Below are positions 35,999 to 44,649 of a stretch of 64,000 nucleotides of DNA, in pieces (positions within the stretch are counted from its first letter, which is position 1; each line of letters starts with the position of its first letter). The notes below the pieces were generated by a model that saw only the letters and a program-made list of their open reading frames with translations, did not search any database and was not told the origin of the DNA. Position numbers and translations under genes: made by a program. The stretch comes from Isosphaeraceae bacterium EP7 (GTDB lineage: Bacteria; Planctomycetota; Planctomycetia; Isosphaerales; Isosphaeraceae). The stretch lies in contig CP151667.1 of NCBI GenBank assembly GCA_038400315.1, forward strand, positions 3,483,174 through 3,547,173, read 5' to 3'.

Positions 35999-37552
35999 AT
36001 GTCGATCATGAGCACCGAGCACAACCTGCCGGCCGACCTCCGCGCGCTCCAGGTCGAGATCGAGGGGCACGCCCGCGAGTTCGGCCTGGACTTCTACGAC
36101 ACCGTCTTCGAGGTGCTCGACTACGACGAGCTCTCCGAGATCGCCGCCCTGGGGGGCTTCCCCACCCGCTACCCCCACTGGCGGTTCGGCATGGAGTACG
36201 AGCAGCTCTCCAAGGGCTATCGCTACGGGCTCCAGAAGATCTACGAGATGGTCATCAACAATGACCCCTGCTACGCCTACCTGCTGCGCTGCAACCAGCG
36301 GGTCGACCAGAAGCTCGTCATGGCCCACGTCTACGGCCACAACGACTTCTTCAAGAACAACGTCTGGTTCAGCCAGACCAGCCGCAAGATGATGGACGAG
36401 ACGGCCAACCACGGCAACCGGATCCGGTCGGCCATGGAACGCCACGGCGAGGAGACCGTCGAGAGCTTCATCGACAGCTGCCTGTCGCTGGAGAACCTGA
36501 TCGACATCTACTCGCCGTTCATCAAGCGGCGGGGCACGCCCGACCGGTACGACTTCTCGGCCGCCGGCGAGGCCGAGGGGGTCGGCCGCAAGTTCCGCAG
36601 CAAGGACTACATGGATTCGTACGTGAATCCGCCGGAGTACCTCAAGGAGATGGCCCGCAGGGAAGAGGCCGAGGCGCAGAAGGCCAGGCAGTTCCCCGAG
36701 CAGCCCGAGCGCGACGTCATGCTCTTCCTGCTGGAGCACGCCCCGCTGAACGCCTGGCAACGCGACGTGCTCGACATCGTGCGGCAGGAGGCGTACTACT
36801 TCGCCCCCCAGGGTCAGACCAAGATCATGAACGAGGGCTGGGCTTCGTTCTGGCACTCGACCATCATGACCACCCGCACGCTCGAGCCCTCCGAGCTGGT
36901 CGACTACGCCGACCATCACTCGGGGACGATGGCCACGCAGCCGGGCAGGCTGAACCCCTACAAGCTCGGCATCGAGCTGTTCCGCGACATCGAGGAGCGC
37001 TGGGACCGCGGCCAGTTCGGCCCCGAGTACGACGAGTGCGAGAACTCCGAGGTGAAGCGGCGCTGGGACAAGAAGCTCGGCTTGGGCCGCAAGAAGATCT
37101 TCGAGGTCCGGAGCATCTATAATGACGTGACGTTCATCGACACGTTCCTGACCCCCGAGTTCTGCCGGCGTCACGGCCTGTTCAGCTTCAAGCACAACGA
37201 CCTGAGCGAGACGTACGAGATCGAGAGCCGCGAGTTCAAGAAGATCAAGGAGCGGCTGCTCTTCGGCCTGACCAACTTCGGCCAGCCGATCATCCGGGTG
37301 AAGGACGGCAACCACCGCAACCGCGGCGAGATGTACCTGCTGCACGAGCACTTCGGCGCCGACCTGAAGCTGGACCACGCCCAGGACACCCTGCGCCACC
37401 TGCACCGACTCTGGACCCGCCCGGTCCACCTGGAGACGATCATCGACGGGCGGGCGAACCTCCTCTCATTCGACGGGTCGGAGCACTCCGTCCGCCCGCT
37501 CGGGGGAATCAGCCATGAGCAGCCTGAGCCGAGACCTGTCCGCCGCGGTTGA
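35999..37552 (+). CDS. SpoVR family protein (YcgB type)
   Basis: The 517-residue product matches SpoVR along its length: FGLDFYDTVFEVLDYDELSE, GGFPTRYPHWRFGMEYEQLS, KIYEMVINNDPCYAYLL, KLVMAHVYGHNDFFKNN, YYFAPQGQTKIMNEGWASFW, and GRLNPYKLGIELFRDIEERW. The conserved HxxGHxDF-like and EGWASFW motifs are intact. ATG 35999 follows a G-rich site; ATG 36008 is an alternative. In enterobacteria this protein acts with PrkA and YeaH; in Bacillus SpoVR affects the spore cortex, which does not apply here since there is no sign of sporulation. The next gene overlaps its 3' end by 38 bp. Confidence 0.96.
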   Translation: MSIMSTEHNLPADLRALQVEIEGHAREFGLDFYDTVFEVLDYDELSEIAALGGFPTRYPHWRFGMEYEQLSKGYRYGLQKIYEMVINNDPCYAYLLRCNQRVDQKLVMAHVYGHNDFFKNNVWFSQTSRKMMDETANHGNRIRSAMERHGEETVESFIDSCLSLENLIDIYSPFIKRRGTPDRYDFSAAGEAEGVGRKFRSKDYMDSYVNPPEYLKEMARREEAEAQKARQFPEQPERDVMLFLLEHAPLNAWQRDVLDIVRQEAYYFAPQGQTKIMNEGWASFWHSTIMTTRTLEPSELVDYADHHSGTMATQPGRLNPYKLGIELFRDIEERWDRGQFGPEYDECENSEVKRRWDKKLGLGRKKIFEVRSIYNDVTFIDTFLTPEFCRRHGLFSFKHNDLSETYEIESREFKKIKERLLFGLTNFGQPIIRVKDGNHRNRGEMYLLHEHFGADLKLDHAQDTLRHLHRLWTRPVHLETIIDGRANLLSFDGSEHSVRPLGGISHEQPEPRPVRRG

Positions 37553-37997
37553 CTCGATCGATGCCGGCCGCCTGCCCGCGAAGGTGTCCGTCGAGAACGG
37601 CCCGCACCGGGTCGAGCTCGACCTGGTGGCCGGCGGGCCCGTGGGCGTCTCGTTCGACCGCCTCGACTTCGCCGCCGAGGGGGTGAACGACAAGACCCCG
37701 GCCGAGCTGCGCGGCCGCGCCGACCGCGTCGCCGGCCGATTGTCGTACCTGATGGAGCCGCTGGCCGTCGTCGAGCACGACCCGCAAGGCGCCGGCGTGG
37801 TGATCCGCAGCCAGCCCCCCTCGCAGCGAGGCGACGTTCATGCCTACTACGAGGCCAACCTGCGCGACGACGGCCACCTGACCCTGGGCCGGGTCGCCTT
37901 CGATGAGACGGACCGCGAGCGTCACCCCGTCCCCTGCCAGCTCACCCGCGAGGCCCTCGACCGCCTGGTCGACGACCTCGCCGACGTCATCCGCTGA
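37515..37997 (+). CDS. Conserved small protein overlapping spoVR
   Basis: The 160-residue product begins MSSLSRDLSAAVDSIDAGRL and is soluble, with a mixed alpha/beta pattern (VSVENGPHRVELDLVAGGPV, LSYLMEPLAVVEHDPQGAGV, RKAYYEANL-like YYEANLRDDGHLTLGRVAFD). The start lies inside spoVR in another frame, with a 38-bp overlap, implying translational coupling and a role with the PrkA/YeaH/SpoVR proteins. I do not recognise a named domain. Composition and codon use look native. Confidence 0.85.
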   Translation: MSSLSRDLSAAVDSIDAGRLPAKVSVENGPHRVELDLVAGGPVGVSFDRLDFAAEGVNDKTPAELRGRADRVAGRLSYLMEPLAVVEHDPQGAGVVIRSQPPSQRGDVHAYYEANLRDDGHLTLGRVAFDETDRERHPVPCQLTREALDRLVDDLADVIR

Positions 37998-38093
37998 GCC
38001 CCGACCGAAGGCCGCCCCGGCTGTCCCGGCTGCCATGCTCATGCCACGCAGGGGCATGACGCCGGGGGATCGGGCGGAGGTGTGTCGCCCTGC

Positions 38094-39569
38094 TCAATGG
38101 CGGTCGCGGAGCCAGTCGGCGGCGATGGCGGCGTCGTCGAAGGGGATGACCCCGCTGGCCAGGATCTGGACGCCGCTGCGCCCCTTGCCGGCCAGCAGGA
38201 CGGCGTCGCCGGGCTTGGCGGCGGCGAGCGCGGCCTCGATGGCCGCGCGGCGGTCGGGCAAGACCCGGACCCGGCCGGGGCGGCGGAAGCCCGCGAGCAG
38301 GTCGTCGAGGATCGCGTCGAGGGGTTCGGTGCGTGGGTTGTCGGCGGTGAGGATCACCGAGTCGGCCCCCATCTCGGCGGCGCGGGCCAGTCCCAGGCGA
38401 CGGTTTCGATTCCGGTCCCCCTCGGCCCCCAGCACGCAGTGGATGCGGCGAGCGCCCAGGGCACGCAGCGTTCCCAGGGCCGAGCTCAGTTCGCCCTCGG
38501 TGCACGCGGCGTCGACGCGGACGTCGAAGTCCTGGCCTTCGGAGACCTGTTCGAGCCGCGCAGGCATGCGGGCGGCGGATTCAAGGCCGGCGACGATGGC
38601 GTCGAGCGGCAGGCCCAGGGCCCGGCCCACGCCCGCGGCGGCCAGGGCATGCTCGACGTGCCCGCGGCCGACCAGCGAGAGGCTGACCGTGGCCTCGCCG
38701 TCGAGCCCGACCAGGCGGAACCGCGAGCCACGCGCGTCGATGCGCTCGATGACGGCGCCGATGCCCGAGTCGTCGCCCAGGCCGAACGAGACGCGGTCGG
38801 CGTCCAGGTTGACGGCGCCCAGGAGGTCGGCATCGCGGTCGTCGGCGTTGACCACGGCGGCCCCGCCGGGTCGGACCTGCTTCATCAGGCGGGCTGCGGC
38901 GCGTCGGCGCCAGGCGCGGGCCTCGCCGTCGTCGCAGAGCGGGTCGTCCAGGGTAGTCACCACGCCCGCGGCGAACCTGATCCCGTCGGCCCTGCGGCCG
39001 TCGAGGGCCTCGTTGGGCAACTCGACGACGGCGGCCGAGCAGCCCCGGTCGGCCATGGCGGCGAGCATCAGCGAGAGCCCTTCGGCGTCGGGCAGCCTCG
39101 GGCCGCTGGGGCGGGTGGTCAGGCCGTCGGACCAGTCCGAGGAGCCGATCCAGCCGACCCGCTCGCCGGCCGCTTCCAGGATCGACCGGATGAGCAGGGC
39201 GGTCGCCGCCTTGCCCCGGGTGCCGGCCACGCCGACGACCTGCATCCGCGCCGAGGGATCGCCGGCCAGCGTGTGGCAGAGCGACCCGCGGGCCATGTCG
39301 GTGTCGGGCACGATGACTTGCAGCCGGCCGACGCTCGACCGGTCTCGCTCGGCCGCCAGCCCCGAGAGGCTCCGCCCGAAGGCCTGGCCGACATGCCCGC
39401 GCACCTCAAGCCTGCGTCCCGAGATCGCCGCGGAGGTCCGCACCGTCTCGCGCCGAGGTCGCTCTTCGTTCCCAGCCTCGCCATCAACGCCAGGTTCGGC
39501 GATCAGCCGCCTGAAGTGGGCCGAGGGGGCATCCGCCTGCGGGGAACGGTCGATGTACCAGCGAGCCAT
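38094..39569 (-). CDS. Mur ligase-like protein related to MurE, with altered active-site motifs
   Basis: The 491-residue product has the Mur ligase order: an N-terminal domain (to about 105), a central ATPase domain with VVGVAGTRGKAATALL (Lys120), and a C-terminal domain with MPARLEQVSEGQDFDVRVDA and VILTADNPRTEPLDAILDDL, close to the MurE DNPR motif that recognises diaminopimelate. Several key residues differ from MurE: the P-loop GKTTT is GKAAT, the usual DYAHTPD is DAACTEG, and AGKGHE is AGKGRS. It is therefore either inactive or adapted to another reaction. GGAGG lies 7 nt before ATG 39569. It is a single gene, not next to other mur genes. Confidence 0.88.
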   Translation of the reverse strand: MARWYIDRSPQADAPSAHFRRLIAEPGVDGEAGNEERPRRETVRTSAAISGRRLEVRGHVGQAFGRSLSGLAAERDRSSVGRLQVIVPDTDMARGSLCHTLAGDPSARMQVVGVAGTRGKAATALLIRSILEAAGERVGWIGSSDWSDGLTTRPSGPRLPDAEGLSLMLAAMADRGCSAAVVELPNEALDGRRADGIRFAAGVVTTLDDPLCDDGEARAWRRRAAARLMKQVRPGGAAVVNADDRDADLLGAVNLDADRVSFGLGDDSGIGAVIERIDARGSRFRLVGLDGEATVSLSLVGRGHVEHALAAAGVGRALGLPLDAIVAGLESAARMPARLEQVSEGQDFDVRVDAACTEGELSSALGTLRALGARRIHCVLGAEGDRNRNRRLGLARAAEMGADSVILTADNPRTEPLDAILDDLLAGFRRPGRVRVLPDRRAAIEAALAAAKPGDAVLLAGKGRSGVQILASGVIPFDDAAIAADWLRDRH

Positions 39570-39797
39570 TGTTGAGCCTCCATGCTGCGACTTCGTTGTG
39601 CGGCGGGTTCAATCCCCCGCCGGGCCGCCAGCATCATGCTCGGCCGCCCCGATCCTCACGCGCCCATCGGTGGCGCCCGCGCATTCTGAGTTGACTCGCC
39701 CGAAAAGACAATCCCAGTCGGGTTGACGCCTCGGATGATCCGATTTCGTTTCTGGCTCGTCAGGCTGACACGACGATGACCCGGGGATACACCCGGT

Positions 39798-40268
39798 TCA
39801 ATGCTTGAGTCGGGCCTTCGCCTGGACCAGCCAGCTCTCGGCCTCCAGCACCCGGTATTCGGCCTCTTCGGCGACGTCGTATTGGATCGATGCTCCCGGA
39901 GTCTTCGCCTTGAACTTCGCTTCGTCGAGCATCTCTTTGGCGAATTTGAGATAAGCGGCGAGATCGGCAATCACCTCAGCCTCTTGACCGCCCAGCTCAT
40001 GGCGAGTCTCGGCGATTCGGCGGCGCCAGGCTGCGATTTCCGGCCCGCTCAGCGCGATGTCTCCGACGTTTGACTTGGCGAGGACCGATAACTCCGCGAT
40101 GGTCTTGCGAGCCAACGCAACGCGTGCCTCGGCCAGCTCGTCTGTCGTCCGCTCGACCCCCTGGGCCGCATCAATTGGACGTGCCCACGAGATCATCGTC
40201 AAGACCAGGGCTCCAACGAGCGCGGCCATCGCATGCCCGAAAACTCGGCCGACGATCGTTGATCGCAT
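39798..40268 (-). CDS. Exported helical protein of unknown function
   Basis: The 156-residue product has a signal peptide (VFGHAMAALVGALVLTMISW, cleavage near IDAAQG), then a fully helical, charged mature region with heptad-like spacing (TTDELAEARVALARKTIAEL, EAEVIADLAAYLKFAKEMLD, EEAEYRVLEAESWLVQAKAR), suggesting a periplasmic coiled coil. No family is recognised. It follows the small membrane protein gene by 82 bp on the same strand. The composition is less GC-rich than flanking genes. Confidence 0.75.
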   Translation of the reverse strand: MRSTIVGRVFGHAMAALVGALVLTMISWARPIDAAQGVERTTDELAEARVALARKTIAELSVLAKSNVGDIALSGPEIAAWRRRIAETRHELGGQEAEVIADLAAYLKFAKEMLDEAKFKAKTPGASIQYDVAEEAEYRVLEAESWLVQAKARLKH

Positions 40269-40350
40269 GGGGTTATGCCACCATTTGAGAAGGGCTCGGT
40301 TCTCACGGAACTTGCGAGTCCGGCGACGATGGCCGGAGGATCCTTCGGCT

Positions 40351-40626
40351 TCAGATCAGAGTGAATGAGAGTCGGACCATGACGCAAGCCAAGACGACGG
40401 TATAAGCGATGCACAGAGCGGCCCCCGCCAGTGCGAGGTTGCGAGGCCAGCCCGGCGTTCCGCTTGTCACCGAAACAGCCCCGATGGCAATCAACGGGGA
40501 AAACGGCAGCAGCCAGAAACACACAACGCTCAGGATGGCCAAAAGTTTCGCCAACCGTCCGGGAACGGCGCGGCCGGTGAGTGTGTCGATGATCGAATCT
40601 CCCGAACCTGGAAAGGTCAAGATCAC
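40351..40626 (-). CDS. Small two- to three-helix membrane protein
   Basis: The 91-residue product starts at GTG 40626 and has hydrophobic helices at about 27-50 (KLLAILSVVCFWLLPFSPLI) and 64-90 (LALAGAALCIAYTVVLACVM). An in-frame stop two codons upstream fixes the maximum length. There is no good ribosome site, and an 18-bp palindrome (40643-40660) lies 16 bp upstream. A second frame here (40199-40633) gives a non-protein-like product. Function unknown. Confidence 0.55.
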   Translation of the reverse strand: MILTFPGSGDSIIDTLTGRAVPGRLAKLLAILSVVCFWLLPFSPLIAIGAVSVTSGTPGWPRNLALAGAALCIAYTVVLACVMVRLSFTLI

Positions 40627-40642
40627 CGATCATTGGCAGTCG

Positions 40643-40660
40643 GTTTGACAGCTGTCAAAC
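40643..40660. promoter_or_regulatory. Perfect 18-bp palindrome, putative operator
   Basis: GTTTGACAGCTGTCAAAC is its own reverse complement over all 18 bases. It lies 16 bp upstream of the GTG start of the small membrane protein gene and overlaps a TTGACA hexamer on both strands. A dimeric repressor binding here would block a promoter. The cognate regulator is unknown. Confidence 0.55.
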
Positions 40661-40696
40661 GAATTACTCATCAAAAGTGACGACCAGGAATGCAGC

Positions 40697-40731
40697 GACG
40701 GCCGGGGGAGGTTGCCCTCGCCCCGGCCGTC
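40697..40731. terminator. Hairpin after orphan PSD1 gene
   Basis: GACGGCCGGGG and CCCCGGCCGTC form a perfect 11-bp stem, with a nested GAGG/CCTC stem in the 13-nt loop. It lies 31 bp downstream of the minus-strand PSD1 gene. No T tract follows in that direction. Confidence 0.6.
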
Positions 40732-40762
40732 CGTTTGTTGGTTGGAATCCCGATCCGTCGGA

Positions 40763-43276
40763 TCAATGGCGGAAGAGGAATTCCTTGGAGTTGATGAGCA
40801 CCCAGCCGAGGTCTTCGACGGCCTGACGGCGGTCTCCGGCGGTCAGGTGCTTGACGGAGGCGGCCTGCTCGGTGGCGTTGGGCCGGCGGGCAAGGGCCAT
40901 CATGTAGAGGTCGTTGGTGATTTCCTCGGGCGTTCCGGTCCCCTTGGCGAGCTGCGCCATCCGGCCGGCGTCGTCGCGGAGCTTGCCGTTGACGGTCGAG
41001 CCGCCGATGAGCTGCAAGGCCTGGGACAGGTTGGAGTCGCCCTCTCGCTCGCACTCGCAGGCCAGCTCGCGGGCGGGCCGGCCGAACGTCTTGAGGAACG
41101 GGTTTTCCATCTTGCCGTCGGGGATCTGGATCGCCTTGGCACCCTTGGGCAGGCCGTCGAAGGTGGTCGGCATGCCGGTCACCGTCGAGATGGCGTCGAG
41201 CAGCACCTCGGCCGGCAGCAGCTTGGTGTAGGCGTGCGAGAAGTAGATCGAGTCGTCGGCGTTCAGCTCATTGGTCCGGGCGCTCAGCTGATAGGTCCGG
41301 CTGGTCAGGATCGACCGCACCAGGGACTTGAGGTTGAAGCCACCCTTGACAAAGTCGGCCGTCAGGCCGTCGAGCAGCTCGTCGTTGCAGGCGGGGTTGG
41401 AGTCGCGGAAGTCGTCGACCGGCTCGACGATGCCGCGGCCCATCAGGTGGTACCAGATCCGGTTGACCAGGCTCTTGGCGAAGAAGGGGTTCTCGCCGCT
41501 GGTGAGCCAGGTGGCCATGTCGGCCCTGCGGTCCTTGGCGGGTGCGTCGTCGTAGGTGGGGCCGCCCAGGGCCTTGGGCTTCATCACCTTGCCGGTGCGG
41601 GGCTGGTTCACCTCGCCGTTGGCGGCGGTGAAGACGACCTCCTCGTCGGGCAGGTTCCCCTTCTTCTGGCGGACCCTGGAGAAGAAGGCCGCGAAGCCGT
41701 AGTAGTCGTCCTGGGTCCACTTTTCAAACGGGTGGTTGTGGCACTTGGCGCACTGGATGCGAACGCCGAGGAAGAGCTGGGCGGTGGTCTCGACCGAGTT
41801 CTCGGGGTCGCGGCTGATGCGGTAGTAGTTCGCGGCCGGGTTGCGGTAGGTCGAGCCGTCGGCGGTCAGCAACTCGCGGACGAACTTGTCGAGCGGCATG
41901 TCCTGGGCGAGCTGGGCGCGGATCCAGCGGTTGAAGACGTAGGTCCCCTTGGGCTGGATCAGGCGGCCGTTGGACCGGAGGATGTCGGCGAACTTCATCG
42001 TCCAGAAGTCGAGGAACTCGGGGCGGCCCAGCAGGCTGTCCACGACCTTGGTCCGGCGGTCGGGCGACGTGTCGTCGAGGAACGCCTTGACCTCGGCGGG
42101 GGTGGGCAGGACGCCGATGCCGTCGAGATAGGCCCGGCGGAGGAACTCGGGGTCGGAGCAGGGCTCGGACCGGGAGATGCGCATCCGGTTGAGCTTGGCG
42201 AAGACGGCCTTGTCGATCGTGCTGTCTTGCGGGACGTCGGCGATCTGGAAGCCCGGGACGTCGACCAAGTGGGTCAGGCGGACGTTGGCCACCAGGTTGA
42301 GGTAGTGGGCGATGACCGCCACCTCGCCGCTGCGTTTGAACGTGACGTGACCGTCGGCGTCGACCGCGGCGATCTCGGGGTTGGACGAGTCGTAGTAGCA
42401 GAGGGGGGTCACGTCGCGGACGGTGCCGTCGGCGTAGTGGGCCAGGGCGAACGTCTGCTGGGTGGTGGCCGGGGCGTTCAGCACGCGGGCGCCGGGGAAG
42501 ATCTCCAGCTTCACGGCCAGGGTGACGGTGGGGTCATCCTTGGCGCCTTCGGCGATCCAGTCGTGGATGGCCTCGTAGGTCTTGGAGTTGCGGGCCAGGC
42601 GGAGGCCGCCCTCGTGGGCCTGCTCGCCCAGGGGCTTGCGCAGGACCTGGCTGGTCTCGGCGGCCATCGGGTTGATGCGCCGGCCGCCCACGTCGCGGCT
42701 CAGGACGTTGTAATCGACGTCGGGCAGGTAGCCGCGGAGGCTGAGCTTGAACCCGCCCTTGCCCGTCGGGGTGCCATGGCAGGCGCCCATGTTGCAGCTG
42801 GCCTGGCTGAACGCCGGGATCACGTCGTTGCGGAAGCTCACGGGCGAGGGCTTGGTCATGGCCTCGACCTTGACCGTCGCCTTGATCTCGACGCTCCCCT
42901 TGCGGGCGACGATCGTGGCGACGCCGTCGGCCTTGGGCGTGACCCGCCCCTTGGCCGAGACGCTGGCGATGGCCGGGTCCAGGCTGACCCATTCCAGGGC
43001 CCGCGTCAGGTCACGCGTCGAGCCGTCGGCGTAGGTGCCCGAGGCGATCAGCTGGCGGGTCGCGCGGCGGCCGACGAGGCTCGACTCGGCCGGTTGGATC
43101 TCGGTCGAGGCCGGCGTGCCGACCAGGTCGACCGCGACTGGTGCCGGTGCTGATGTCGCGGCTGCCTTGGGCTCGTCGGCATGGGCCCGGGGGGCCAACG
43201 GCGACGCGGTCAGGGCGGCCATCCATGCGAGGACGACCGCGGCGCCACGTCGGCGTGCAATCCCTGGAACGTCCAT
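40763..43276 (-). CDS. DUF1549/DUF1553 (PSCyt2/PSD1) exported protein with Ig-like domains, complete
   Basis: From ATG 43276 (AGGAG 7 nt upstream) the product has 837 residues. It has a signal peptide (cleavage near PRAHADE), a bacterial Ig-like domain, the motif SCNMGACHG (Cys161, Cys166, His167), a second Ig-like segment (ATTQQTFALAHYADGTVRDV), then DUF1549 with CAKCHNHPFEKWTQDDYYGF and DUF1553 with NRIWYHLMGRGIVEPVDDFR near the C-terminus. It is a full-length relative of the edge-truncated protein at 1-1624 but has no DUF1501 gene beside it. C-x4-CH and C-x2-CH motifs suggest haem binding; this is not demonstrated. The substrate is unknown. Confidence 0.94.
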   Translation of the reverse strand: MDVPGIARRRGAAVVLAWMAALTASPLAPRAHADEPKAAATSAPAPVAVDLVGTPASTEIQPAESSLVGRRATRQLIASGTYADGSTRDLTRALEWVSLDPAIASVSAKGRVTPKADGVATIVARKGSVEIKATVKVEAMTKPSPVSFRNDVIPAFSQASCNMGACHGTPTGKGGFKLSLRGYLPDVDYNVLSRDVGGRRINPMAAETSQVLRKPLGEQAHEGGLRLARNSKTYEAIHDWIAEGAKDDPTVTLAVKLEIFPGARVLNAPATTQQTFALAHYADGTVRDVTPLCYYDSSNPEIAAVDADGHVTFKRSGEVAVIAHYLNLVANVRLTHLVDVPGFQIADVPQDSTIDKAVFAKLNRMRISRSEPCSDPEFLRRAYLDGIGVLPTPAEVKAFLDDTSPDRRTKVVDSLLGRPEFLDFWTMKFADILRSNGRLIQPKGTYVFNRWIRAQLAQDMPLDKFVRELLTADGSTYRNPAANYYRISRDPENSVETTAQLFLGVRIQCAKCHNHPFEKWTQDDYYGFAAFFSRVRQKKGNLPDEEVVFTAANGEVNQPRTGKVMKPKALGGPTYDDAPAKDRRADMATWLTSGENPFFAKSLVNRIWYHLMGRGIVEPVDDFRDSNPACNDELLDGLTADFVKGGFNLKSLVRSILTSRTYQLSARTNELNADDSIYFSHAYTKLLPAEVLLDAISTVTGMPTTFDGLPKGAKAIQIPDGKMENPFLKTFGRPARELACECEREGDSNLSQALQLIGGSTVNGKLRDDAGRMAQLAKGTGTPEEITNDLYMMALARRPNATEQAASVKHLTAGDRRQAVEDLGWVLINSKEFLFRH

Positions 43277-44108
43277 CGATCGCTCCTGTCGCAACATTTG
43301 GGTCGGGGGGCGTGTCACCCGCGACGACCGGCGGGATTGCCGGGGGACGCGGGCGGTGGGTTCGATCCGGATTCAGCGGGACAAGTCGATTGGGGCGACC
43401 CGGCCGCGTGCGCTGACCCTGCAGTTCAGGCGGGGGCTAACAATCCGAGCATACGCAACCCTGCCGGCCTCTTCAAGCAAAGTCAAACAAATTCGCAGCC
43501 TGGGTTGTGCGTCCTCGCTCCCGAGCGGCCCGGCCTGGCGGAGTGTCATGGTGTCGTGGCCTCACCCGTGGGGGGATTTTCCCGGCTGCGGCGACATTGG
43601 ACGTCCTCGCCCGCCTGCGAAATCTTCTACGAATGCACGCACGCAATGTTCGACCTTCCCCGCTTCAATCCCTCCTCGGTGTCGCGACGGTCCGGGCAGG
43701 CGAGAGGGAACCGCGGGACGGCGGGTGGCGTCGAATTCTTGCAACATCAGGTTCCGGAACGAATGGGTGGGGTCCGCCGGACTCGAGCCCTGGTCGAATT
43801 TGCCGGCTAGCTTGTCTGGGAGGTTTGCGGGTCATGGATGGCCGTTGAGTGGACTTGCGGCGGTTGTCAATCCGGCTAGAATGCGCGTGATCGCGGCCGC
43901 GTTCGCGTGCCGTCTCATCTTGATTGGCCTCGGGCCGCCCATCCTTCCGAGGTCGCGGCCCCGGGGCCTTCCGGTGTGGTAAACTGACGGGGTCGGCGGC
44001 ATGTCCGCCCGAGCCTCGGGGCGTGGCCGGCGGCCACGCGTGCGGGTGAAGTGAGCGGGTCGCCCCGGAGGGGTCGGCCGGATCCTTTTCACAGGGAGGT
44101 GTCGACTG
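43277..44108. promoter_or_regulatory. Divergent intergenic region, 832 bp
   Basis: Separates the divergent PSD1 gene (minus) and small exported-protein gene (plus). An AT-richer block (about 43435-43510) is a likely promoter zone for the PSD1 gene. Frames crossing the region (such as 43035-43982 plus and 43832-44314 minus) look random. No RNA gene or repeat is recognised. Confidence 0.4.
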
Positions 44109-44534
44109 ATGGGAGACGCTCGTTGGAACTCCGCGGCCCGTTCCGGCCTCCCCTGGATGCTGCTTGGCATGGCGCTCGCCTGGGGGGCCGGCGTAGGCGG
44201 GCCTCCCTCGGTCTCGGCGCAGGGGCCTCTGGGCGTCGATCGCGGTCGGCCGTCGGCCGGCGGCGAGCAGGGATCGCAGGGCTCGGCCTCGGGCACCATC
44301 GCCCTGACGGCCACCCTGGGCAGCGGGGCCCAGTTGCTCTATCTGGTCGACACCAGGCTCCAGTCGCTGGCCATCTACAGGGTGGATCCGACTACCGGCA
44401 ACAACAGCAAGGGGTCGTTGAAGCTGGAGGCGCAGAGGCACTATGGCCAGGATCTGAAGCTGACCGAGTTCAACAACGCACCCCCCGAGGTCCGCTCCAT
44501 CGAAGCCATGGTGCGGACGCTCCCTCCCAAATAA
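44109..44534 (+). CDS. Small exported protein of unknown function
   Basis: The 141-residue product has a signal peptide (WMLLGMALAWGAGVG, cleavage near SVSAQG), a Gly/Ser-rich linker (about 40-60) and a compact C-terminal part with beta strands (ALTATLGSGAQLLYLVDTRL, QSLAIYRVDP) and EAQRHYGQDLKLTEFN. GGAGGTG is 8 nt upstream of ATG 44109. The ending pattern suggests a WD-like single blade or a small beta sandwich. It precedes the HTH-membrane protein gene by 115 bp. No named family is recognised. Confidence 0.8.
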   Translation: MGDARWNSAARSGLPWMLLGMALAWGAGVGGPPSVSAQGPLGVDRGRPSAGGEQGSQGSASGTIALTATLGSGAQLLYLVDTRLQSLAIYRVDPTTGNNSKGSLKLEAQRHYGQDLKLTEFNNAPPEVRSIEAMVRTLPPK

Positions 44535-44649
44535 GCGGCGACGCGGACGTGTACGGCGTCGCGTCGGCCGCCTGAGCCTCGCGAAGCCCGAATCCCACGG
44601 CCCGAGTCGGTATACCCGGAACGGGCCGATCTTCTCAGGAGCACGTCCG

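Noticed and set aside
38039-38059. 7-bp hairpin TCATGCC/GGCATGA between convergent genes at 38 kb
   Set aside because: Short stem without T tract; could be a weak terminator but is not convincing enough to list.
40712-43153. Plus-strand frame of 813 codons antisense to the orphan PSD1 gene
   Set aside because: Composition (Val/Gly/Glu/Asp) is the usual antisense pattern; PSD1 motifs are complete on the minus strand.
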